Shown here: positions 41,927-51,031 of the stretch, piece after piece | Layout of the letters: each line of letters begins with the position of its first letter | Numbering within the stretch: position 1 is the first letter of the stretch | Origin: Anaerolineaceae bacterium | GTDB lineage: Bacteria; Chloroflexota; Anaerolineae; Aggregatilineales; Phototrophicaceae | Direction: 5' to 3' | DNA length: 64,000 bases | NCBI GenBank assembly: GCA_028818375.1 | Contig: JAPPOB010000010.1 | Location: 1,364,001-1,428,000 of the forward strand | Notes under the pieces: generated by a model | The model's input: the letters and a program-made list of their open reading frames with translations, nothing else | What the model was told of the DNA's origin: nothing | Databases searched by the model: none | Program-made: the position numbers and the translations under genes

Positions 41927-43414
41927 TCAGTCGTCGTCGAGGAATTCCATTTCCGGCAGCAAGTGCCAGCGGATGCGTTCCTCGGGCAGGGTTGCCGCGG
42001 CCCATTGCGCCTGCAGGTCGCAGTCGGCGCGCAGTTCCGCCATGCGCGCCCGGATGCGCTCCGGCCGCCAGTCCTGCAAAACGCGCGCGCGCAGTTCCCC
42101 GAGGACACCCTGACAGGCCGGGTCTCCGGCGCGGTCGACCCCTTCGTCCGGGTCTTCCCGCAGGTTGAAAAGCTGCGCCGGCCAGCCGTGATAATAGACC
42201 AGCTTCCACTCATCCTGGCGCAACATGCGCACGAAGGCCTCGTTGTCCGGCGCGTAGCGGTCGGCGCAGTACTCGCTGAAGGCCTCGTCGTTCCAGTCCA
42301 CCGACGCCGCGTCGCCCTGCAGCAGGGGCAGCAGGCTGCGCCCGGGCGAATCAGGCAGCGCCGGCGCCGCCATGGCGTCCAGCAGGGTGGCGCTCAGGTC
42401 CAGCGCGCTGACCACACGCTCACAACGCTGGCCGCCGGCGAAGCGACCCGGCCAGGCCATGATCAGCGGCACACGCACCGACTCCTCGTAGAAGACGTGT
42501 TTCCACCACAGGCCGTGCTCGCCGACCATGTCGCCGTGGTCAGAGCTGTAGACGATCAACGTGTCGCGCTCCAGGTCGTTGGCCGCCAGCGCCGCCAGAA
42601 TCTCGCCGATCATGGCGTCCATGCGTTCGACCAGGCCCCAGTAGGCGGCCCGCGAGCGCCGCGTCTCGTCGGCATCGACGTCGGTCAGGCCCGTCGTCTC
42701 GCGCCAGCGCCGCAGGTAAGGGTGCGCCTCGTCGACGAACTCGCGTGGCTTGCGCGGCGGCGGCAGGGTATCGGCGTATCGTTCGTAATCGCCCCGTCGC
42801 GCCACGTAGGGCGGATGCGGCAGCATGTAACCCACGCTGAGCGAGAAAGGCGCGTCGTCCACGCCGGCGCGTCGGCGCACCCCCAGGCGGTTGAGCCAGT
42901 CCACCGCGGCCGCCGTGACATCCTCGTCGTGCACCTGGTAGCCCGATTGCCCCGCCCCCGAATTGCGCAGGCTGATCCGTTCCGGGCCGGCGGTGCCCTG
43001 CAACGCGCCGCGCTGGGCCATCGGAATGCCGGGGAAATTGGCCGAGTGGTCGCCCACCAGACGCTCGCAATAGCCGTGCAGCTGGTCCGGCCCGACCGCG
43101 TGCATGCGCCCGATCAACGCCGGCCGGTAGCCGGCGACGCCCATGCTGTGCGCCAGGGTGGGCACGCTGGAATTGAGCACGTGGCTGTTGCTCCAGACCT
43201 CGTTCTGCCAGGGGTGGCGGCCGCTCAGCGTGGCCATGCGCGAGGGCACGCAGATCGGCGAGCAACAGTAGGCGCTGCTGAAGAGGGCGCCATCCCGCGC
43301 CAGGCGGTCCAGATGCGGCGTGCGGACATGGGCATCGCCGTAGCAGCCGGTCACCGCCGCGTTGTGCTGGTCTGAATGAATGTAGAGCAGGTTGGGGCGC
43401 GCCTGTTCCGGCAT
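41927..43414 (-). CDS. Sulfatase (arylsulfatase family), Cys-type
   Basis: 495 residues from the ATG at 43414 (GAAGGGAAGACAGC upstream). NLLYIHSDQHNAAVTGCYGD carries the metal-binding start, and SPICVPSRMATLSGRHPW holds the sulfatase signature C-x-P-S-R with the formylglycine Cys near residue 55. A second metal region is YSSDHGDMVGEHGLWWKH. No signal peptide is seen, so the enzyme would be cytoplasmic or need a different export route. Hydrolyses sulfate esters; a Cys-type active site fits activation by the anaerobic maturase encoded at 34178-35515. Lies upstream of the deacetylase in the same direction; separated from the sugar ABC operon by a terminator. Confidence 0.93.
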   Translation of the reverse strand: MPEQARPNLLYIHSDQHNAAVTGCYGDAHVRTPHLDRLARDGALFSSAYCCSPICVPSRMATLSGRHPWQNEVWSNSHVLNSSVPTLAHSMGVAGYRPALIGRMHAVGPDQLHGYCERLVGDHSANFPGIPMAQRGALQGTAGPERISLRNSGAGQSGYQVHDEDVTAAAVDWLNRLGVRRRAGVDDAPFSLSVGYMLPHPPYVARRGDYERYADTLPPPRKPREFVDEAHPYLRRWRETTGLTDVDADETRRSRAAYWGLVERMDAMIGEILAALAANDLERDTLIVYSSDHGDMVGEHGLWWKHVFYEESVRVPLIMAWPGRFAGGQRCERVVSALDLSATLLDAMAAPALPDSPGRSLLPLLQGDAASVDWNDEAFSEYCADRYAPDNEAFVRMLRQDEWKLVYYHGWPAQLFNLREDPDEGVDRAGDPACQGVLGELRARVLQDWRPERIRARMAELRADCDLQAQWAAATLPEERIRWHLLPEMEFLDDD

Positions 43415-43436
43415 GCTGTCTTCCCTTCGTGTAAAC

Positions 43437-43473
43437 AAAAAAAACGCCGGGCGGGAGTCAGACCCCCGCCCGG
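43437..43473 (-). terminator. Intrinsic terminator of the sugar ABC/dehydrogenase operon
   Basis: On the minus strand: CCGGGCGGG (43473-43465), 9-base loop, CCCGCCCGG (43455-43447), CG, then eight T (43444-43437). A classical rho-independent terminator 10 bases after the substrate-binding protein stop and before the sulfatase start. Confidence 0.92.
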
Positions 43474-43483
43474 ACGTGAAAGA

Positions 43484-44758
43484 CTAGCCGCTGACGGCCT
43501 CCTCAAGACCTTCCATCATCAGTTCGATGGCGTCTTCGGCCGTGATCTCGCCCAGCAGCACGCGCTGGAAGTTGGGCAGCACCACGTTGCGCTCCCAGCC
43601 GGGGCCGCCGGGGAAGCGGGTGGGCGGGCCCACCTCATCCACCGTCGCCACAGCCGCCGCGTAAAGTGGATTGGACTGTACGCGCTCGTCCTCCGCCACC
43701 AGCGCCGAGGACGGGAAGTAGCCGGTCAGTTCAAGAAAGTCGACCTGGGTGTTGATATCCGCCCAGTAGCTGATCCATTCCCAGGAGGCGTCCTCTTCCC
43801 CGTCGCCGGGCATCGAGATGCCATTGTAACTGGGAGTCGCCGAGGCGATCTGTCTTTCCGGCCCATGGGGCCGCACGGCCGTCGAGAATGCGCCTTCGTC
43901 TCCCAGCACCGTGCGCATCTCGGCCAGCGAGCCGGTGTGGTGCCAGAGCATGGCCGTCTGGCCGGTCTGGAAGGCTTCCATCAACTGGCGGAAGCTGTCG
44001 TTGGCGACGCTGGGCGGCACGGCGCCGTGCACCGTATGCAGGTCCGTGTACCAACGCAGGGCCTCGACCGCCTTGTCGAAGTCCATCGCCGGCTGGCCCA
44101 TGTCGTCGATGATCGGCGAGCCGAAAGACTCGATGACCTTGACCACAAAGCCCTGGCCGCCGTTGCCGCCGCGCATGCCGAAGCCGTAGCGGCCGTTGTC
44201 CGCGTCGGTCATGGCGATGGCCGCCTCGGTGAAGGCCTCCCAGGTCGTGGGCGGGTCCAGCCCGGCTTCCTCAAACCAGTCCGCGCGGTAGTACATCCAG
44301 TCCACGAACATAAAGCTCGGGACGCCGTAAATGGCGCCGTCGATGGTGGCGCCGTCCCAGCGGTCCGCAGGAATCTTGTCCATCAGATCGGACTCGCCGA
44401 CGCGGCCGGAGATATCCTGCAGGCCGCCGATGGCCACCATGTCGGGGATGCGCTGGGGCGCGGCCATGGTCGTGTCCGGCGCCGCGTTGCCGACCACCGA
44501 GGTGGTGAACTTGGTCATGAACTCGCTGTTGGGCACGGTCAGGGGGTTGATGGTGATGTCCGGGTTGGCCTGATGGAAATTCTCCAGCACCACCTCAAAG
44601 CCGGCGTGCACAAACTCGGCGATGAAGCCATGCCAGTAGTCCACCGTGGGGTTGTCCTGCGCCAGCAGACGGGCGGCGCCGGGCAGGGCGTTGCCCGTCA
44701 GCGCAGCGCCGGCAGCGGCGCTGCCCTTCAGAAAGTCACGACGGGTGAGTTTCGACAT
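43484..44758 (-). CDS. ABC transporter sugar substrate-binding protein (Tat-exported)
   Basis: 424 residues from the ATG at 44758 (GGAGGGAAAC before it). A twin-arginine signal is clear: LTRRDFLKGSAAAGAALTG. The rest matches family-1 extracellular sugar-binding proteins: VDYWHGFIAEFVHAGFE, then ITINPLTVPNSEFMTKF and SWEWISYWAD. Unlike most, no lipobox Cys follows the Tat signal. Delivers an oligosaccharide or glycerol-type sugar to the two permeases upstream. Last gene of the operon, ahead of the terminator. Confidence 0.9.
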   Translation of the reverse strand: MSKLTRRDFLKGSAAAGAALTGNALPGAARLLAQDNPTVDYWHGFIAEFVHAGFEVVLENFHQANPDITINPLTVPNSEFMTKFTTSVVGNAAPDTTMAAPQRIPDMVAIGGLQDISGRVGESDLMDKIPADRWDGATIDGAIYGVPSFMFVDWMYYRADWFEEAGLDPPTTWEAFTEAAIAMTDADNGRYGFGMRGGNGGQGFVVKVIESFGSPIIDDMGQPAMDFDKAVEALRWYTDLHTVHGAVPPSVANDSFRQLMEAFQTGQTAMLWHHTGSLAEMRTVLGDEGAFSTAVRPHGPERQIASATPSYNGISMPGDGEEDASWEWISYWADINTQVDFLELTGYFPSSALVAEDERVQSNPLYAAAVATVDEVGPPTRFPGGPGWERNVVLPNFQRVLLGEITAEDAIELMMEGLEEAVSG

Positions 44759-44789
44759 GTTTCCCTCCAAACAATGCTTGCGAACGACG

Positions 44790-45638
44790 TTAACCTTTCA
44801 CTGCGCCCTGCATCAGGCCCCGCACCAGAGACTTTTGCGCCAGCACGAAGAACACGATGATGGGCAGGATGCTTATGATACCGCCAGCGCTCAGCAGCCC
44901 CCAGGGAAGGTTGAACTCCTCGCCCACCAGCAGGTGCAGGCCGACCGGCCAGGTCTGCGAGGCCTCGTTGGTGGTGAACATGAGCGCGAAGAGAAACTCG
45001 TTCCAGGCGGCGATGGCCGTCAGTACGGCGGTGGCCGCCACGCCCGGCGCCGCCAGCGGCAACACGACGCGCACGATGGCGCCGGCGCGCGTCGCGCCGT
45101 CGATGCGCGCCGCGTCCTCCAGGTCCGGCGGAATGGCGTCGAAGAATCCCTTCAGCATCCAGGTGGCGATCGGCAGGAGAAAGGTGGTGTAGGCCAGCGC
45201 CAGCCCGATGCGCGTGTTGAGCAGACCCAGGTTGCGCATGATGATGAAAAGCGGGATCAGCATCAGCACCATCGGGAACATGCGAATCAGCAGGAAGCCG
45301 ACCAGCGCCGCGTTGCGACCGGTGAAACGGTAGCGCGAAAAGGCGTAGGCGGCGGAGGTGCCCACCAGCAGGCAGAGCGAGACCGTCAGGACCGTGATGA
45401 CCACGCTGTTGCCGAAGAGCGTGACGAAGGACTTGCGGCTCCACAGTTCGAAGTAGTTCTCCAGCGTAGGGTTGTGCGGCAAATACTGCATTTCGGCGGT
45501 GATCACGTCGCTGTTTTGCTTAAGCGAGGTGAGTCCGGTCCAGACCAGCGGGAAGAGCGCGAAGATGCCGGCAAACACCAGCACGGCGGCCGTCAGGGCG
45601 CGGTACAGGCGTTGGGTGGCGCGAAACGAGAGTTGCAT
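44790..45638 (-). CDS. Sugar ABC transporter permease (MalG type)
   Basis: 282 residues. Six helices, starting LTAAVLVFAGIFALFPLVW; GLLNTRIGLALAYTTFLLPIATWMLKGFF and the EAA-type loop EDAARIDGATRAGAIVRVVLPLAAPG near residue 190. The end, LAQKSLVRGLMQGAVKG, is typical of MalG proteins. Works with the MalF-type permease encoded just upstream. The remnant at 54264-54317 resembles its GLLNTRIGLALA segment. Confidence 0.93.
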   Translation of the reverse strand: MQLSFRATQRLYRALTAAVLVFAGIFALFPLVWTGLTSLKQNSDVITAEMQYLPHNPTLENYFELWSRKSFVTLFGNSVVITVLTVSLCLLVGTSAAYAFSRYRFTGRNAALVGFLLIRMFPMVLMLIPLFIIMRNLGLLNTRIGLALAYTTFLLPIATWMLKGFFDAIPPDLEDAARIDGATRAGAIVRVVLPLAAPGVAATAVLTAIAAWNEFLFALMFTTNEASQTWPVGLHLLVGEEFNLPWGLLSAGGIISILPIIVFFVLAQKSLVRGLMQGAVKG

Positions 45639-45639
45639 G

Positions 45640-46608
45640 TCAATCCCTGTCGACCCCGGCGACGCGCAGGTAAATCAGCGTGAAGAAGATCAAAATGCCC
45701 AGCATGACCACCGACAGCGCGGCGGCGTAGCCGAAATCGAAGGTGGCGTAGGCCGTCTGGAAGGCGTAGAAGGAGAGCACGTGCGTCGCCAGCCCGGGCC
45801 CCCCGCCGGTGAGGATGATCATCAGATCCGGCGAATTGACCACCGCGATGGTGCGCAGGGTAATGGCCACCACGATGACCGGCAGCAGCAGCGGGACGGT
45901 GATGTGGCGGAAGCGCGACAGCGCGTTGGCGCCGTCCACTGCCGCCGCCTCGTACATCTCCTGCGAGATGGACTGCAGGCCGGCCAGCAGCAGCAGGGCG
46001 AAAAAGGGGAAACCGCGCCACAGCCCCACCAGCAGGATGGCCGGCATGGCCGTCTCCGTGCGCGCGAACCAGGGCCAGTAACTCTCCAGCAGGCCCAGCT
46101 TCACCAGGATGTCATTGATCACGCCCAGGCGCGAATCGAGCAGCAGCGCCCACATGTGGCCGGCGACGACCGAAGGCATAAACCAGGGCATCAGGATCAG
46201 CGTGCGCACCAGGCCCGCGCCGCGCACGGCCCGCTTCAGCGCCAGGGCGATGACCAGGCCCAGCAGGAAGGGATTGACCACGTTGAAGACGCCGAAGTAG
46301 GCCGTGTTGCGCAGTGACAGCCAGAATTTCTCGTCGTCCAGCAGATCGATGAATTGCTGCAGGCCGACGAAGGGTTGGCCGCGCGCGGGCCGCAGCAGGT
46401 TGTATTCGTGCAGGCTGAGCCAGATTCCGGAAATGACGGGGTAGAAAATGACCACCGAGATGAGCAGGAAGCCCGGCAGCAGCATCAGCCAGGCCCAGTA
46501 GCGCGTCTCGGAGATACGACCGACCCAGCCAAAGAGGTCGAGCCAGGCGGGCCAGTGCGAGCGCAGCAGCGAAAGTCCACTGCGCCTGTCAGCGGGTGCG
46601 ACAGCCAC
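45640..46608 (-). CDS. Sugar ABC transporter permease (MalF type)
   Basis: 322 residues with six or seven helices (LMLLPGFLLISVVIFYPVISGIWLS) and the EAA loop MYEAAAVDGANALSRFRHITVPLLLP near residue 220. Ends one base before the MalG-type gene. Together they form the membrane channel of a CUT1 sugar importer. The ATPase gene (MsmX-like) is not in this operon and must come from elsewhere. Confidence 0.93.
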   Translation of the reverse strand: MAVAPADRRSGLSLLRSHWPAWLDLFGWVGRISETRYWAWLMLLPGFLLISVVIFYPVISGIWLSLHEYNLLRPARGQPFVGLQQFIDLLDDEKFWLSLRNTAYFGVFNVVNPFLLGLVIALALKRAVRGAGLVRTLILMPWFMPSVVAGHMWALLLDSRLGVINDILVKLGLLESYWPWFARTETAMPAILLVGLWRGFPFFALLLLAGLQSISQEMYEAAAVDGANALSRFRHITVPLLLPVIVVAITLRTIAVVNSPDLMIILTGGGPGLATHVLSFYAFQTAYATFDFGYAAALSVVMLGILIFFTLIYLRVAGVDRD

Positions 46609-46664
46609 AGGCGCTCAGGGGTGATCCCGACGAATGTTTGACAGTGCCCACATCATGCCCAAGT

Positions 46665-47603
46665 CTAGTGCCAGGCGCGCAGGTCTGCCACCATGCGCCC
46701 GATCTGCGCGGAGATTTCCTGCGGTACGCGCGGGTTGAAGGGCGCGCCGTCCCCGGCGACGACGTCGCCGAAGCCCCCCAGGCGGATCGCCTCGGCCACC
46801 ACGGCGTAGTTCCAGGCACGGCCGTTGACAAAACGTAACTGCTCCAGCGGGTCGATGATCGCCTCGACCTGGCGCGCCGCCGCGTAATCGCCACAGCGTT
46901 GCGCGTTGTTGATGGCGTCCGAGGCGCGCGCAAAGACGATGTTGATGCCGGAGGTATGGCCGCGCGCGCCCAGTTCCGCCGCCGCTGTCGAGCGGTCGCC
47001 TACGCCCCAGATGACGATGCGCTCCGCGCCGACGCCCTCGACAAAGGCCGGCACGTCCGCCACCTCCGTGCCGATCTTCACACCCACCATGTGCGGCGAG
47101 TCCTTCAGCAGCCGCAGAATGGCGTCGCGGTCGCGCGCGCTGCGATAGTAATAGAGGAAGCGCGCGCCGTGGCGTTCACCGTAACAGACCGTGAACTCCA
47201 GCAACTGCCCGTACAATCCCTCCGGGCTGAAGGTGCCGGTCAGCGGCATGATGAGGAAGACGTCGGGCGGCCGCGACAGGTCCATCAATTGATCGACGAA
47301 GTCGCCGGCCTGCGACAGCGGGTTGGGCACCAGCGCGGCCAGCAACAGGCCCCCGGCGCCCATCTGCCGGCCCGTGATATCCACCAGGCGCAAATGCTCC
47401 TCCGGCCGGATGTGATGTACCAGGCTGGTGCCCGCCAGACCAATGACCCGCGGTCGCCCGCCCGACAAATGATTGTTGCCCATCAGGTAGTCGACGTTGC
47501 GCGCGTGGCCGTCACAGTCGATGCGACCGCCATCGAATGGAATCAGCGGGATGCTGTTGACGGAGTCGAGGGCGTCAAGCAGTTCGCTGTGCGAGAAAGC
47601 CAA
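46665..47603 (-). CDS. Dihydrodipicolinate synthase (DapA) family lyase/aldolase
   Basis: 312 residues from a TTG at 47603, with GAGG about 10 bases upstream. A TIM barrel of the NAL/DapA type: IPLIPFDGGRIDCDGHARNV, then YYYRSARDRD (conserved Tyr) and the Schiff-base Lys in MVGVKIGTEVADV near residue 165. Members cleave or form C-C bonds with pyruvate or 2-oxoglutarate semialdehyde. In this operon, between the dehydrogenase and the sugar transporter, a 2-keto-3-deoxy sugar acid aldolase or dehydratase is likely; the true lysine-pathway DapA is less likely. Confidence 0.8.
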   Translation of the reverse strand: MAFSHSELLDALDSVNSIPLIPFDGGRIDCDGHARNVDYLMGNNHLSGGRPRVIGLAGTSLVHHIRPEEHLRLVDITGRQMGAGGLLLAALVPNPLSQAGDFVDQLMDLSRPPDVFLIMPLTGTFSPEGLYGQLLEFTVCYGERHGARFLYYYRSARDRDAILRLLKDSPHMVGVKIGTEVADVPAFVEGVGAERIVIWGVGDRSTAAAELGARGHTSGINIVFARASDAINNAQRCGDYAAARQVEAIIDPLEQLRFVNGRAWNYAVVAEAIRLGGFGDVVAGDGAPFNPRVPQEISAQIGRMVADLRAWH

Positions 47604-47615
47604 TGTGGGGCAGCC

Positions 47616-48863
47616 TCAGGAACTTCCCGGCCAACCCAGCAGGGCCAGCGGCTTTTCCAGCAGCTCGCGGAAACGCTGCATGAAGGCCGCGCCCTCGGCG
47701 CCGTCGCTGACGCGGTGGTCGATGCTGATCGTCGCGCTCATGCGCTCGCCGGCGGTCAAACGGCCGTCCTCCCCCACCACCGGCACCTTCTGCGCCGCGC
47801 CGAAGGCCAGCACGCCGGCTTCCGGCGGGTTGATAACCGCGGCGAAATGGGAGACGCCCCAGGCGCCGAGGTTGCTGGTCGAGAAAGTCGCGCCCGTCAG
47901 GTCGCTGAGCTTGACGCGACCCTCCCGCGCCCGCAGCGCCATGGCGCGGTTGTTCGCCGCCAGTTCGTCCAGCGGCACGCGGTCAGCGTCCTGCGCCACC
48001 ACGTACATCAGGCCGCCGGCGGGCAGCGCCACCGCAACGCCGACGTTGATGCGTCGGTAACGCACGATGCGATCGCCGTACCAGTGTGAATTCAGGTTGG
48101 GAAAGTCGCGCAGGGTCATGGCCGTGGCCCGCACCACCAGATCATTGACCGTGACGCGGGCCCCGCCTGCTTCCAGCGCTTCGTTCACCTGGCGCCGAAA
48201 ATCCTGCAGCGGCCCGGCGTCGATGTCCATCGTGACGTAAAAGTGAGGGATGGTCTGCTGGCTCTCGATCGTCGTGGCCGCGATGCGTCGCCTCATGCTG
48301 TCGGGCCTGACGTGTTCCACGTCCTCGTCCGGCGGCGGTGGCGTCCGCTGCGGCGCTGCCGGAGACGGGGTCGCGGCGGGCGCGGAGGCCGTCGGGGCCG
48401 GTTTCTCTTCCCGGTAATTCTCGATATCCGCGCGCACGACGCGACCTCCTGGACCGCTGCCCTTCACCCGCGCGAGGTCGATGCCCCGTTCGCGCGCCAG
48501 CCGGCGGGCGATCGGCGAAATCCGCGCGCGCCCCTCCGGCAACGCTTCACCGGCCTCGGCCGGCGTTTCCACGGCGGCCCCGTTGGCCGCGGCGGGCGCC
48601 TCTTCCGCGGAGCCGGACGCGCCATTGCCGGCGCCGGCTTCTTCGGCTGCGCCCAGTTGACCCAGCACGTCGCCCTCGCGGATGCTGTCGCCCACCTCGG
48701 CGCTGCGCGCCAGCAACACCCCGGCGGCCGGCGCCTCGATTTCCAGCGTGGCCTTGTCGGCGTCCATTTCGGCGATGACCTCGCCATCGCTCACGCTGTC
48801 GCCCACGTCCTTCAGCCAGTTGAGCAGCGTGCCATCCACTGTGGCGGTGATGTCCACGGCCAT
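47616..48863 (-). CDS. 2-oxoacid dehydrogenase E2 (dihydrolipoamide acyltransferase)
   Basis: 415 residues. Lipoyl domain: EMDADKATLEIEA, with the lipoylated Lys near 42. An Ala/Pro/Glu linker leads to the E1/E3-binding domain RISPIARRLARERGIDLARVKGSGPGGRV near 115-140, another linker and the catalytic domain (from about 190) with SIDHRVSDGAEGAAF, the active His/Asp. The start ATG shares one base with the stop of E1 beta. The lipoyl form is the acyl carrier between E1 and E3; no E3 gene is nearby. Confidence 0.94.
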   Translation of the reverse strand: MAVDITATVDGTLLNWLKDVGDSVSDGEVIAEMDADKATLEIEAPAAGVLLARSAEVGDSIREGDVLGQLGAAEEAGAGNGASGSAEEAPAAANGAAVETPAEAGEALPEGRARISPIARRLARERGIDLARVKGSGPGGRVVRADIENYREEKPAPTASAPAATPSPAAPQRTPPPPDEDVEHVRPDSMRRRIAATTIESQQTIPHFYVTMDIDAGPLQDFRRQVNEALEAGGARVTVNDLVVRATAMTLRDFPNLNSHWYGDRIVRYRRINVGVAVALPAGGLMYVVAQDADRVPLDELAANNRAMALRAREGRVKLSDLTGATFSTSNLGAWGVSHFAAVINPPEAGVLAFGAAQKVPVVGEDGRLTAGERMSATISIDHRVSDGAEGAAFMQRFRELLEKPLALLGWPGSS

Positions 48864-49843
48864 CAGACGATCTCCTTTACGGCCGCCACCACCTTGTCGG
48901 CGTCCGGCAGGGCCATCAACTCAATATCGCGCGCGTAAGGCAGGGGCAGGTCCATGGCCGACACACGTTTGACCGGCGCGTCCATGTGATCGAACATGTT
49001 TTCCTGAATGCCCGCGGCGATTTCGCTGCCGAAACTGTACATGGGCAGCGATTCCTCGACGATCACGCAGCGGTTGGTCTTGCGAAAGCTGTCGTAGACC
49101 AGGTCCATGTCCAGCGGCCGCAGCCAGCGCATGTCGACCACCTCGCAGTTCACGCCCTCGCGCTCCAGTTGCCCCGCCGCCTGCAGCGACCACTCCACGC
49201 CGCGCGCCCAGGCGACCAGGGTGACGTCCGCGCCCTCGCGGCGAATGGTGCCCTTCCCCACCGGCACCAGATGGTCCTCGTCATCCGGCACCGGGCCGGG
49301 TTTGGGATACAGGGCGATGCTCTCGCTGAAGAGCACCGGATTCTCGTCGCGGATGGCGGTCTTGAGCATGCCGTAGGCGTCGCCCGGCGTGGCCGGAGCA
49401 GCGACGTAAAGGCCGGGGAAATGCGCGAAGATCGGCTCCGGCGCGTGGGAATGGGAGGCCGTGGCCTGGTCGCCCCAGCCGCTGGCCGCGCGGAACACCA
49501 GCGGTACGCTGAACTGGCCGTCAAACATGTAGCGGATCTTGGCGGCGTGGTTAACGATGGCGTCCAGTGCCAGAAAGGCGAAATTGATGGTCATCATCTC
49601 CGCCACCGGGCGCAGACCGGCCATGGCGGCGCCGACCGCCGCGCCGCAGATGGCCATCTCGGATATCGGGGTATCACGCACCCGGCGGTCGCCGAATTCC
49701 TCGTAGAGGCCGCGCGTAATGCGATGTGTGCCCTGCCACTTGCCGACTTCTTCGCCCATGACGAAGACGCGTTCGTCGCGCAGCATTTCCTCGCGCAGGG
49801 CCTTGCGCAAGGCTTCGCGCATCGGCTGGTTTCTGGCTGCCAT
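48863..49843 (-). CDS. 2-oxoacid dehydrogenase E1 beta subunit
   Basis: 326 residues from the ATG at 49843 (the sequence MAARNQPMREALRKAL fits the family start). RVFVMGEEVGKWQGTH, then HAPEPIFAHFPGLYVAAPATPGDAYGMLKTAIRD and the C-terminal YSFGSEIAAGI are E1 beta features. Pyruvate/acetoin dehydrogenase or branched-chain 2-oxoacid dehydrogenase are possible; ISEMAICGAAVGAAMAGLRP and FRAASGWGDQATASHS favour pyruvate or acetoin type. Starts 5 bases after the E1 alpha stop. Confidence 0.93.
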   Translation of the reverse strand: MAARNQPMREALRKALREEMLRDERVFVMGEEVGKWQGTHRITRGLYEEFGDRRVRDTPISEMAICGAAVGAAMAGLRPVAEMMTINFAFLALDAIVNHAAKIRYMFDGQFSVPLVFRAASGWGDQATASHSHAPEPIFAHFPGLYVAAPATPGDAYGMLKTAIRDENPVLFSESIALYPKPGPVPDDEDHLVPVGKGTIRREGADVTLVAWARGVEWSLQAAGQLEREGVNCEVVDMRWLRPLDMDLVYDSFRKTNRCVIVEESLPMYSFGSEIAAGIQENMFDHMDAPVKRVSAMDLPLPYARDIELMALPDADKVVAAVKEIV

Positions 49844-49847
49844 GAGC

Positions 49848-50840
49848 CTACTCCACGTAGACGTTGCGGACGAGGTCGTCGGCGTCCGGCGCCGGGCTCT
49901 CCTCGGCGAATTTAACAGCGGCAAGCACCTGGTCGCGCGCCGCCTGCTCCAGCGCGCTCATGGCCGGCCGGCTGTCCGGATGCGCTTCTTCGAGGCAGGC
50001 GCCCAAACGCGTGATCGGGTCGCGCTCCGCCTTCCATTCCTCAAGTTCGTCCTTGAGGCGCACGTTGTACTGGCGGTCCGAGACTCCGTGACCGCGGTAG
50101 CGATAGGTCAGGGCCTCAAGGAGCACAGGGCCCTCGCCGCGGGCGTGGGCCACGGCTTCGTCAAGGGCGCCATTCACCGCCACCACGTCCTGCCCGTCGA
50201 TGCGGCCGCCATCGCGCATGCCATAGGCCAGGGCGCGTTTGTGCAGCAGCGGCTGGCCGGAGGCCTCGTCAATGTGCGTACCCATGCCGTAGAGGTTGTT
50301 CTCGATCAGCCAGACCACTGGCAGGCGCCAGACCGCGGAGAGGTTTAGCGCCTCGTGAAAGTAGCCGTTATTGGACGAGCCGTCGCCGACAAAGCAGAGC
50401 ACCACGTCGTCGCGTCCGCTGTACTGCGCCTCCAGCGCGATGCCGGCCGCCAGAGGCAAATGACCGCCCACGATGGCGAAGCCGCCCCAGAAGTTGTGCT
50501 CGCGGCTGGCCAGATGCATCGAGCCGCCCTTGCCGCCGCTGACGCCGCTGCGTTTGCCCATCATCTCCGCCATCAGCGGGCCGGGGTCGACGCCGCGCGC
50601 CAGCGCCACGCCGTGATCGCGATAGGCCGTGATGGCGTGGTCACGCGGCTCGATGGCCGCCAGCGCGCCGACGCCGACCGCTTCCTGGCCGCTGTAGAGA
50701 TGCAGGTATACGCCGGTGATGCGCTTCTCTTCGTAAAGGTCGTAACAGGTCTCTTCAAACTCGCGAATCAACACCATCTGCCGGTACCAGTCCAGCAGCG
50801 TGTCGCGATCAGGAAGCGCGGCGCCGTTAGCGATGTCCAT
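49848..50840 (-). CDS. 2-oxoacid dehydrogenase E1 alpha subunit (thiamine diphosphate)
   Basis: 330 residues, ATG at 50840, GGCGGAGACTGCA upstream. The thiamine diphosphate motif GDGSSNNGYFHEALNLS is near 160, the SGGKGGSMH His loop near 100 and YRGHGVSDRQYNVR near 265, as in E1 alpha. Length is close to the usual 320-340. First gene of the operon and directly behind the promoter at 50928-50956. Subunit of a pyruvate- or acetoin-type dehydrogenase that would feed acetyl-CoA. Confidence 0.94.
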   Translation of the reverse strand: MDIANGAALPDRDTLLDWYRQMVLIREFEETCYDLYEEKRITGVYLHLYSGQEAVGVGALAAIEPRDHAITAYRDHGVALARGVDPGPLMAEMMGKRSGVSGGKGGSMHLASREHNFWGGFAIVGGHLPLAAGIALEAQYSGRDDVVLCFVGDGSSNNGYFHEALNLSAVWRLPVVWLIENNLYGMGTHIDEASGQPLLHKRALAYGMRDGGRIDGQDVVAVNGALDEAVAHARGEGPVLLEALTYRYRGHGVSDRQYNVRLKDELEEWKAERDPITRLGACLEEAHPDSRPAMSALEQAARDQVLAAVKFAEESPAPDADDLVRNVYVE

Positions 50841-50927
50841 TGCAGTCTCCGCCGTACAAGCCGCGAGCGCCTGTCAGCCAGCCGGGCCTCGTGCCGCCGC
50901 GCTGACATGGCTCTTCGGGCTGCGACC

Positions 50928-50956
50928 AGTGTAACGAATGGCCTGACAGCGGTCAA
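50928..50956 (-). promoter_or_regulatory. Promoter of the dehydrogenase/sugar ABC operon
   Basis: On the minus strand TTGACC (50956-50951), 17-base spacer, TACACT (50933-50928). Transcription would start near 50921, about 80 bases before the E1 alpha ATG. With the terminator at 43437 it defines a 7.5-kb transcript. Confidence 0.65.
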
Positions 50957-51031
50957 TCATGGAACCGCCTCCCCCGCGACCTGTGGTAGGCTTTTCGGGA
51001 CGGGCGCGCAGCGGAGGAAAGCGACGATTCG

